From Saprospiraceae bacterium (GTDB lineage Bacteria > Bacteroidota > Bacteroidia > Chitinophagales > Saprospiraceae): DNA of 5,108 nt. The stretch covers positions 1 to 5,108 of the forward strand of contig JAEUUM010000284.1 in the NCBI GenBank assembly GCA_016787375.1. Direction: 5' to 3'. Positions within the stretch are counted from its first letter, which is position 1. Each line of letters begins with the position of its first letter. Below are positions 1-4,709 of the stretch, piece by piece. A program made the translations under genes and the position numbers. The notes beneath the pieces are model-generated. The model was not told the DNA's origin. It ran no database searches and saw only the letters and a list, made by a program, of their open reading frames with translations.

Positions 1-230
1 CAGGATTAAAATTTATAGAAAAACTAGATCTATCGAGTTGCAAAAATTTAAAAGAGATAGAAATTATAATCCCCGCACTAAAATCACTCAAAACCTTGAA
101 CACTATGAATTATACAATGTCACAAAGCTTCAAAGATCAACTTAAAAAATCTAATCCAAATTTAATTATCAATGATTGGTTTGGAAGTAGGAGTGATGAC
201 GAAGAAATTATGATAGATTCAAAAAATTGA
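1..230 (+). CDS. Leucine-rich-repeat protein, C-terminal fragment
   Basis: An open frame enters from the left edge (codons in phase from position 3) and ends at TGA 228-230, giving 75 residues of a longer protein. The reading IEKLDLSSCKNLKEIEI followed by IPALKSLKTLNT fits one or two leucine-rich repeats. The following segment, FKDQLKKSNPNLIIN, looks like the capping tail often seen after the last repeat, and the acidic end DDEEIMIDSKN is probably disordered. LRR proteins usually bind other proteins; nothing here identifies the partner or any catalytic domain, which would lie upstream of the window. No terminator is evident directly after it. The LRR assignment is by pattern only; a different helical repeat is possible. 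Confidence 0.6.
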   Translation, partial: GLKFIEKLDLSSCKNLKEIEIIIPALKSLKTLNTMNYTMSQSFKDQLKKSNPNLIINDWFGSRSDDEEIMIDSKN

Positions 231-260
231 ATTATATTTTTTTTGTGGAAAAAACCAAAG

Positions 261-280
261 GTGTTAAGTAATACTTACAC
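261..280 (+). other. Small hairpin in the 231-393 gap
   Basis: GTGT-T-AAGT (261-269) pairs with ACTTACAC (273-280), forming an 8 bp stem with one bulged T (265) and a 3-nt loop. It lies 30 bases after the LRR gene stop. No T-run follows on the + strand, so it is not a classic + strand terminator, although a T-rich stretch precedes it at about 231-244. Its role is unknown. The rest of the 231-393 gap shows no gene and no copy of the repeat element found further downstream. Confidence 0.3.
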
Positions 281-393
281 AAACTTGAATTGCGTGAAAC
301 AGTAAAATAATAATGTGATAGAACAATATTCTGGATACACAGACTCCCGCGGTCATTGTAGATTAACAACCCAACAAAAATGGACAAATTAAA

Positions 394-696
394 ATGGTGA
401 CAAAAAAAACTTTGAGGACTTGTGCAAACGGACATCAATACTATAAGAGTAGTGACTGCCCGACTTGTCCGACTTGTGAAGAAGCTAAACGACCAAATGC
501 TGGTTTTTTGTCCTTGCTTTACGCCCCTGCAAGACGAGCATTAGAAAACGCAGAAATCAAAACATTAAATCAACTTTCAAAGTATTCAGAAGAAGAAATA
601 TTAAAATTACACGGCATAGGAAAAACTGTAATACCTATATTAAAGAGAGAACTCAACAAAGCAGGACTTGCATTCAACGACCACCAAAAACAATAA
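394..696 (+). CDS. Small zinc-ribbon / RNA polymerase alpha-CTD-like HhH protein
   Basis: This 100-residue protein resembles small Bacteroidota proteins annotated as containing an RNA polymerase alpha-subunit C-terminal domain. Residues 10-28 carry C10, H14, C22, C25 and C28 (CANGH...CPTCPTC), a plausible zinc-binding knuckle. Residues about 38-95 match the alpha-CTD fold in order: APARRALENAEI, then TLNQLSKYSEEEIL, then the helix-hairpin-helix LHGIGKTVIPILKREL. In RNA polymerase this domain contacts UP-element DNA and activators, so a nucleic-acid-binding role is likely here, but the target is unknown. The protein is far shorter than a true RpoA and lacks the assembly domain. ATG 394 is chosen because it precedes the Cys cluster closely; no Shine-Dalgarno is visible. 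It is followed after 10 bp by the DoxX-like gene, suggesting co-transcription. Confidence 0.8.
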   Translation: MVTKKTLRTCANGHQYYKSSDCPTCPTCEEAKRPNAGFLSLLYAPARRALENAEIKTLNQLSKYSEEEILKLHGIGKTVIPILKRELNKAGLAFNDHQKQ

Positions 697-706
697 ATAC
701 TTAGCT

Positions 707-1078
707 ATGAAAAAAGAAAAAATAATATTTTGGACAGCGACAATAATCATCGCTTTATTTGAAGGAGTAATGCCGGTATTGACTTCTCAAACTGAATTGG
801 CGAAAGAAGGAATTAGGCATTTAGGTTATCCTGAATACTTCGGAAATGCTTTAGTTATTTTTAAAATAATAGGCGTATTAGCATTGCTTATCCCTCAAGT
901 TCCGAAGCGGGTAAAAGAATGGGCATATGCAGGTTTTGCTCTTGACTTTATTTTTGCCTCAATTAGCCACGGAGCGGTTGACGGAATTAATGGACAAACA
1001 TTTTTTCCTTTGGTTATATTTGGAATTTTGGCGGTGTCATACATTTATTATCACAGACTCAACTCTAACAAAAATTAA
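707..1078 (+). CDS. DoxX-like four-helix membrane protein
   Basis: The predicted protein has 123 residues with four hydrophobic segments at about 5-25, 45-64, 71-91 and 97-117, the size and topology of the DoxX/DoxX-like family. Family-like features are the first helix ending in FEGVMPVLT, a second helix with FKIIGVLALLIP, and a third with WAYAGFALDFIFASISHGAVDG. Family members are small integral membrane proteins, some linked to quinone or redox chemistry; the specific function here cannot be read. The start at ATG 707 gives MKKEKIIFW, a normal N-terminus for a membrane protein. An in-frame ATG at 668 would add 13 polar residues and overlap the preceding gene by 29 bp, so it is less likely. 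It lies 10 bp after the alpha-CTD-like gene and 5 bp before the DUF4287 gene. Confidence 0.8.
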   Translation: MKKEKIIFWTATIIIALFEGVMPVLTSQTELAKEGIRHLGYPEYFGNALVIFKIIGVLALLIPQVPKRVKEWAYAGFALDFIFASISHGAVDGINGQTFFPLVIFGILAVSYIYYHRLNSNKN

Positions 1079-1083
1079 TCATT

Positions 1084-1302
1084 GTGTCATTTCAAGCATA
1101 CATAGACAATATCAAAGACAAGACAGGAAAAACTCCTGCGGACTTTAGAAAAATAGCAGAAGAAAAGAAATTTATCGTTGACGGCAAATTAAATCCAAAA
1201 GTAAAAGCGACAGAGATTACAAATTGGCTAAAAGAAGAATTTGAATTAGGACACGGGCACGCAATGGCAATTTATGCGACATTTAAAGGAAAAACTGAAT
1301 AA
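1084..1302 (+). CDS. DUF4287 domain protein, GTG start
   Basis: This 72-residue protein matches the DUF4287 pattern throughout: an N-terminal SFQAYIDNIKDKTGKTPADF, a middle of charged helical sequence with KVKATEITNWLKEEFELGHG, and HAMAIYATFKG at the end. The domain is widespread in bacteria and of unknown function; it occurs alone, as here, or beside DUF5655. The start is GTG at 1084. It places the initiator directly before SFQAYI, where family members begin, and no in-frame ATG lies nearby upstream. The gene begins 5 bp after the DoxX-like stop, so translation is probably coupled and the gene is the last of the three-gene block. The protein has no signal peptide or membrane segment and should be cytoplasmic. 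Confidence 0.85.
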   Translation: MSFQAYIDNIKDKTGKTPADFRKIAEEKKFIVDGKLNPKVKATEITNWLKEEFELGHGHAMAIYATFKGKTE

Positions 1303-1307
1303 CACGA

Positions 1308-1335
1308 AAAACGACGAACCGACAATTGCCGTTTT
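1308..1335 (+). other. Weak AT-rich stem after the DUF4287 gene
   Basis: AAAACG (1308-1313) pairs with CGTTTT (1330-1335) around a 16-nt loop, just after the DUF4287 stop. The stem is short and the T-run is part of it, so termination would be inefficient at best. It could instead be the outer flank of repeat element A. Confidence 0.2.
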
Positions 1336-1340
1336 GAAAA

Positions 1341-1467
1341 AGCTGGGGTTATGTGCTTGTACGATAGTAAAGTGTTAAATTCGAGCTTTCCTGCTTATGC
1401 GGGACAAGTCTTGCATCTAATGAAGTTTGGCGCTAAAAGCCCCACTTTTGGGTAGCTGCAAACTGCT
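1341..1467 (+). repeat. Intergenic multi-hairpin element, copy A (long form)
   Basis: This non-coding element fills most of the gap between the DUF4287 and CPBP genes. The closing stem is TGGGGTT (1344-1350) with AAGCCCCA (1437-1444, pairing from 1438), seven pairs including one G-U. Three internal hairpins are visible: 1356-1372 (CTT-g-TAC, loop GATA, GTAAAG); 1386-1408 (CTTTCCTGC, loop TTAT, GCGGGA-c-AAG); and 1410-1425 (CTT-g-CAT, loop CTA, ATGAAG). The right flank GTAGCTGCAAAC matches copy B (GTGGCTGCAGAAC). From its GTGCTT box to its right end it spans about 115 nt, some 20 nt longer than copies B-D, consistent with one additional internal unit. I do not recognise it as a named family. 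It could act as DNA (recombination site) or as RNA. Confidence 0.65.
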
Positions 1468-1505
1468 AACTATATTGTTGAAAAACCACTAAAAAACTGA
1501 AAATT

Positions 1506-2231
1506 ATGACAGGAAAAATAAATTGGAAATACATTTTATGCTTTTATGGACTTGCGATAATTCTTGCATTTCCATTTAACGCTTTTTTGACCGAAGACTT
1601 ACATCATAGGTTGACAGAAGGAACTATATTTTACAAAAGCGCTTTTCTACCAGCTGGACTTGCAACACTAATCGTAGGATTATTGGCACTCAGACTTGAC
1701 AAGACAATTGTTAAAGAAGTTACATTTCTAGGTCAAAATAGAAACAAAAACATTATTATTGCTTTTGTTCCAATGTTAGTGTTTACAATATCCGGACTTC
1801 AAAATGACAATAATATAAACCCACATTTCTTTGGATTACTGATATCACTAACTTTTCTTGTTTATGCTTTTACAGAAGAAATATTCTGGAGAGGTTACTT
1901 AATAAATGCTTTTAGACCTTTAGGGCGTTTTAAAAACTACTTATTACTTGGACTGCTTTGGTGGCTTTGGCATATACCTTTTAACTTTGACAACGGCTTT
2001 TTCAGTTTCTTTTTTCTAATTGTCGGCGGTTCATTATTAATTGGAAAGTTTGCTGAAGCGACAAAATCATTTTTGACAACAGCAGGAATTCACTCAATAA
2101 TGAATATAGGTAGCAACACTAACTGGACAAAGACCTTTGTAATTGACTTGGCAATTATTTTTTTGGCAATGTTTATCATAGACAAAACTTGGAAAAATGA
2201 AAGTAATGGGACAGAAAAACACTACAGCTGA
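1506..2231 (+). CDS. CPBP (CAAX/Abi-type) intramembrane metalloprotease
   Basis: The 241-residue protein is strongly hydrophobic, with segments near 9-28, 46-64, 82-98, 108-123, 143-158, 165-180 and 209-226. The three hallmark motifs of the CPBP/Rce1-like family are present in order: E124-E125-x3-R129 (TEEIFWRG), H156 in LWWLWHIPF, and H196-x3-N200 in AGIHSIMN. In this family the glutamates and histidines form the active site in the membrane. Bacterial members cleave membrane or peptide substrates and some give immunity to self-made bacteriocins, but no bacteriocin gene is visible here. All catalytic residues look intact, so the enzyme is probably functional. ATG 1506 is followed by MTGKINWKYI and then the first helix. 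The gene stands alone between elements A and B, unlike the compact block upstream. Confidence 0.88.
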   Translation: MTGKINWKYILCFYGLAIILAFPFNAFLTEDLHHRLTEGTIFYKSAFLPAGLATLIVGLLALRLDKTIVKEVTFLGQNRNKNIIIAFVPMLVFTISGLQNDNNINPHFFGLLISLTFLVYAFTEEIFWRGYLINAFRPLGRFKNYLLLGLLWWLWHIPFNFDNGFFSFFFLIVGGSLLIGKFAEATKSFLTTAGIHSIMNIGSNTNWTKTFVIDLAIIFLAMFIIDKTWKNESNGTEKHYS

Positions 2232-2247
2232 AAGTATATTTGCAATA

Positions 2248-2352
2248 GGCGGGGTTTCGTGCTTCACAGATAGTTTTCTGGTACCGAAAGTTCTGTATTC
2301 CGAATAAAGTTTAGTGGTAAAAATCCCGTCATTCTGGTGGCTGCAGAACGTT
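2248..2352 (+). repeat. Intergenic multi-hairpin element, copy B
   Basis: This copy begins 16 bases after the CPBP stop. Its arms GGCGGGGTTT (2248-2257) and AAATCCCGTC (2321-2330) form ten consecutive pairs, two of them G-U, making it the best-preserved closing stem of the four. Inside lie the GTGCTTC box (2259-2265) and degenerate units centred on TTC...GAAAGTT, for example ACCGAAAGTTC (2283-2293) and TTCCGAATAAAGTTT (2298-2312). A short CAGA/TCTG stem occurs at 2267-2280. GTGGTAAAAA (2314-2323) is the 3' box shared with C and D. The right end GGCTGCAGAACGTT resembles copy A and ends in the AACGTT also seen in C. Confidence 0.7.
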
Positions 2353-2381
2353 CAAGTTAATTATATAAATCATAATTATTA

Positions 2382-2939
2382 ATGAATAACTGTAAAAATT
2401 GTAACTCAAAAGTTAGTGGTAATTTTTGTTACAACTGTGGACAGAAAACCAATACACATAGAATTAGTCATCACGAAATACTTCATGATACATTACATTC
2501 TGTATGGCATCTCGACAAGGGATTTTTATATACTTTTATACAAATAATCAAAAAACCTTGACAAAGTATTTTAAAATATATTACAGGAACACGTATCCAT
2601 CATTTTAGTCCACTTTCATATTTACTATTAACATCTGCAATTACTATTTTAACAATATCAACTGTCGAAAATATTGTTGAAAAAGGAACGAAAAATACAC
2701 GAATTGAATTAACAAAAGTTGAATTAAAAAACAATGTGGATACTGGTAAAGAAACTAAATCTGTCAGTTTTGGGACAAAAATTGGCAGGTTTGTAGGAAC
2801 AGCCTCTCAAAAATATTTAGGTTTTTTGTTTATGGGGGAGCTTACAATTAACATAAGCGATTTAAGTAACGGACTTTATTTTGTTAAAATTAATTCAAAA
2901 GAATTTACACAAAATCAAAAACTAGTCATTCAAAGATAA
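2382..2939 (+). pseudogene. Broken DUF3667 gene with in-frame TGA, fused to a T9SS sorting tail
   Basis: ATG 2382 opens MNNCKNCNSKVSGNFCYNCG, the zinc-ribbon start (C4, C7, C16, C19) typical of DUF3667 membrane proteins, followed by HHEILHDTLHSVWHLDKGFL. The frame stops at TGA 2559-2561 after IIKKP, where the family normally has glycine (Pro-Gly). The same frame then continues with QSILKYITGTRIHHFSPLSY and a first membrane segment, so a single GGA-to-TGA change would explain the stop. At about 2832-2840 (QKYLGFLFMG, then ELTINISDLS) the sequence switches to SNGLYFVKI...QKLVIQR, the end of a type IX secretion sorting domain, and stops at 2939. The normal C-terminal membrane half of DUF3667 is missing. 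The gene therefore carries two lesions: a nonsense codon and a deletion or recombination fusion. A GTG-started fragment at 2736-2939 is only the tail of this relic. Confidence 0.8.
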
Positions 2940-2959
2940 GATCAGCACCTACCCAAAAA

Positions 2960-3064
2960 TGCCGGTTCAGTCCTTCGTCTGACAGTTTATCGTATATTTG
3001 AAGAGTTTTCTTTGTATCAAAATTTGTGGTTCAAATCACCTCCTTCCCTAAACGGTAAAACGTT
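2960..3064 (+). repeat. Intergenic multi-hairpin element, copy C
   Basis: This copy lies between the DUF3667 relic and the propeller gene. Its left part (2964-2988) is identical to copy D (4554-4578) at 22 of 25 positions, including GGTTCAGT and CTTCGT. The GTGGTTCAAATC box is at 3026-3037, and the right end is GGTAAAACGTT (3054-3064). It is 105 nt long, like B. Its own arms pair poorly: GGTT (2964-2967) meets AATC for four pairs and then breaks. The left arm TGCCGGTT (2960-2967) instead matches the right arm of copy D (AATCGGCA, 4625-4632) over eight pairs. Confidence 0.65.
2993..3000 (+). promoter_or_regulatory. Possible Bacteroidota -7 promoter motif in element C
   Basis: TATATTTG fits TAnnTTTG, the -7 consensus of the Bacteroidota primary sigma factor, and lies 79 bases before the propeller gene start. 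No good TTTG-type -33 box is visible about 20 bases upstream, and the motif is common by chance in AT-rich DNA. Similar matches occur at 2235-2242 (before element B) and 4583-4590 (in element D). Confidence 0.22.
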
Positions 3065-3078
3065 AAACAAATAAGACA

Positions 3079-4521
3079 ATGAATAAAATTATTATCACAT
3101 TCCTAATATCAGCTCTAATTGGCAAAAGTAATGTGTGCATTGCACAAATTGACACGGTAACGTTTAATCTACAAGCAACACATTTATTCCCTTCATTTCC
3201 TGTAAAGTCATCATACACATCACTTTTTGACAAACGCCCGGGAATGAACTATCTGTACTCTGCCAATATGGAATCAGGTTTAGGTATTTATGATATTTCC
3301 GTTCCAAATGCGATTACCCCCGTTTTGAATTTTACCATTGGTAATTTCAATAATCTTGATGTGTCAACAATTGAGCAAATTGGGAATTCTTTATTCGTTG
3401 GTATAGGCGATTTTCAAGTAAATTCAAACACATCATCTGGTTTAGCTGTTTTAGACATTACAAATCCAACCAAACCTTCTGTAAAAGACATTTGGAATAG
3501 TCCTGCCTTTCACCACGGAATATCTCATCTGATCATCGAAGGCAATTATGCCTATCTCTCCACTATGTCAGATGGCATCATAATTTTAGATATTTCAGAT
3601 GAGAATAACATAATTTTTAAATCTTCCCTTCAATTAGATTTAAATTATCCGGCACCTTCTGCAAATGCACATAATGCCAGAGGTTTGAAATATAAAAATG
3701 ATACGCTTTATGTTTGCTTTGACAGAGGAGGATTAAGGGTGGTAGATGTTACAAACAAAATAAAACCTGTAGAAGTTTACAAATACATCAATAGCACTTT
3801 GAATTCTCAGGCTGCTGCTGCTTATAATGATATTGCCATTAAAGGCAACTACGCTTTCGTTTCAGTAGACTATTGCGGACTTGAGGTTATTGATATAAGT
3901 TCAGTTCCTTTCACGTCTGTACAATGGATAAATCCATGGGGTTGTACAAACTCTAATTGGAGCGGAGCTGATTTGCATACAAACGAATTAGCTTTAGCAA
4001 ATAATGATAGCATATTGTTTGTAACCGGCGGGCAATCAGAACTATTTGCTTATGACGTAACCAATCCAAACACTATAAAAAAGCTTGGTGAATTTGTAAA
4101 TTTGAACGATACACTTGCAACACACGGGTTAGATGTACTGAATAATAAAGTTTCTCTTAGCTTCATTCACACACCATTCCATATACCGCCTTTTACACCA
4201 TTTTTTGCCGATCCTGGGGGCCTAAAATTATTGGAATTCAATATTTCCACATTAAATAATTCATTGTTTGAGTTAGATAATAATGAAGAATCGATTTTAA
4301 TATTTCCTAACCCTAACAGCGGAAACAATATTAACATAAAAAGTAATTCAGCAATCACCAAAATAATGATTACCAACTCAATTGGAGAATTATTGTATTC
4401 TGCGAATAAAATTCATAAAACAGAACATACTTTAACCTTGGAATCTCAAGAAACTGGGATGTTTTTTATTAATATAATTACAACAAAGGGACAGACAACA
4501 AAGAAGATTATTATAAATTAA
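3079..4521 (+). CDS. Secreted LVIVD-repeat beta-propeller with T9SS type A sorting domain
   Basis: This 480-residue protein starts with a signal peptide (MNKIIITFLISALIG..., probable cleavage after IAQ at 21-23). Seven copies of the LVIVD-type strand follow: GLGIYDIS 67-74, GLAVLDIT 121-128, GIIILDIS 166-173, GLRVVDVT 218-225, GLEVIDIS 267-274, ELFAYDVT 321-328 and GLKLLEFN 381-388. This suggests a complete seven-bladed propeller. Residues about 405-480 form a Por-secretion-type C-terminal domain (IFPNPNSGNNINI, ITNSIGELLYS, ETGMFFINIITTKGQTTKKI), the signal for export across the outer membrane by the type IX system. The protein should end up on the cell surface or in the medium; ligand or partner unknown, and no catalytic motif is seen. 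The gene stands alone between elements C and D, 14 bp after the end of C, with no Shine-Dalgarno. Confidence 0.88.
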   Translation: MNKIIITFLISALIGKSNVCIAQIDTVTFNLQATHLFPSFPVKSSYTSLFDKRPGMNYLYSANMESGLGIYDISVPNAITPVLNFTIGNFNNLDVSTIEQIGNSLFVGIGDFQVNSNTSSGLAVLDITNPTKPSVKDIWNSPAFHHGISHLIIEGNYAYLSTMSDGIIILDISDENNIIFKSSLQLDLNYPAPSANAHNARGLKYKNDTLYVCFDRGGLRVVDVTNKIKPVEVYKYINSTLNSQAAAAYNDIAIKGNYAFVSVDYCGLEVIDISSVPFTSVQWINPWGCTNSNWSGADLHTNELALANNDSILFVTGGQSELFAYDVTNPNTIKKLGEFVNLNDTLATHGLDVLNNKVSLSFIHTPFHIPPFTPFFADPGGLKLLEFNISTLNNSLFELDNNEESILIFPNPNSGNNINIKSNSAITKIMITNSIGELLYSANKIHKTEHTLTLESQETGMFFINIITTKGQTTKKIIIN

Positions 4522-4543
4522 CCTGTATTAACAAGGTTTTTTT
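4520..4543 (+). terminator. Likely rho-independent terminator after the propeller gene
   Basis: AACCTGT (4520-4526) pairs with ACAAGGTT (4531-4538, A4533 bulged) around the loop ATTA. The stem leads straight into a run of seven T (4537-4543). The stem begins in the stop codon of the propeller gene, a common arrangement, and it lies just before element D. Confidence 0.5.
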
Positions 4544-4550
4544 CAAAAAT

Positions 4551-4655
4551 GAGGGTTCAGTGCTTCGTATGCCAGTTTTTACTAAATTTGAACTTTGTAA
4601 ATTTATTTGAAATTAAGTGGTTAAAATCGGCACTTTCGACAAATCCTAACTCGTT
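4551..4655 (+). repeat. Intergenic multi-hairpin element, copy D
   Basis: This copy lies between the propeller gene and the partial DoxX-like gene. It has the left arm GAGGGTT (4551-4557), the GTGCTTCGT box (4560-4568), AT-rich internal units (AAATTTGAACTTTG at 4584-4597 and ATTTGAAATTAA at 4605-4616), the GTGGTTAAAATC box (4617-4628), CACTTTCG (4631-4638), and an AACTCGTT right end (4648-4655). It has the same length class as B and C. Its own arms pair for only four positions before a G-G clash; the right arm instead complements the left arm of C. Confidence 0.65.
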
Positions 4656-4699
4656 GTAGTATGATTCTGACCACATTGCAAACTTTAAACATACAACGA
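4651..4699 (+). repeat. Inverted repeat between element D and the last gene
   Basis: TCGTTGTA (4651-4658) is a perfect 8 bp inverted match to TACAACGA (4692-4699). It is extended by TG/CA (4662-4663 with 4690-4691) after a 3-nt bulge, around a 26-nt loop. The left arm overlaps the right end of element D and the right arm ends 10 bases before the TTG start. It could be part of the element, an operator, or a 5' leader hairpin. Confidence 0.4.
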
Positions 4700-4709
4700 C
4701 AAGATAATT

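Noticed and set aside
345..372. Degenerate fifth copy of the element before the first block
   Set aside because: CTCCCGCGG and CATTGTAG loosely recall the right end of the element, but there is no GTGCTTC box, left arm or GTGGT box at the expected distance.
232..438. Minus-strand 68-residue open frame
   Set aside because: It overlaps the start of a well-supported + strand gene, and its composition is that of translated AT-rich spacer with no recognisable domain.
668..706. Longer start for the DoxX-like protein at ATG 668
   Set aside because: It would add 13 polar residues before MKKEKIIFW and overlap the preceding gene; ATG 707 fits the family better.
927..1148. Plus-strand 73-residue open frame across the DoxX/DUF4287 junction
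   Set aside because: It is an out-of-frame shadow of two genes with clear family matches.
1344..1444. tRNA or other classical structural RNA in element A because of its cloverleaf-like fold
   Set aside because: There is no T-loop GTTCRA motif, anticodon stem of correct size or CCA end, and the other copies vary in hairpin number.
2559..2561. TGA read as glycine (alternative genetic code), keeping the DUF3667 frame open
   Set aside because: The position is a family glycine and UGA=Gly exists in some candidate phyla, but the LRR and CPBP genes here end naturally at TGA before non-coding sequence and the gene content is Bacteroidota. A point mutation is simpler, especially as the gene is also truncated.
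2736..2939. Independent 67-residue gene starting at GTG 2736
   Set aside because: It is exactly in frame with the upstream DUF3667 sequence and starts in the middle of a domain; it is the tail of the relic.
1341..3064. CRISPR array or insertion sequence
   Set aside because: The repeats are about 105-125 nt, degenerate and separated by genes rather than short spacers. There is no transposase or terminal inverted repeat with target duplication.
4167..4376. Minus-strand 69-residue open frame
   Set aside because: It lies antisense inside the propeller gene; its hydrophobic look comes from the complement of Asn/Ile codons.
1303..4655. Canonical class-1-type integron attC sites
   Set aside because: I looked for RYYYAAC...GTTRRRY pairs at the ends of the elements. 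Partial AAC/GTT remnants exist (2347-2352, 3059-3064, 4648-4655), but the full core consensus is not met and no integrase is in the window.
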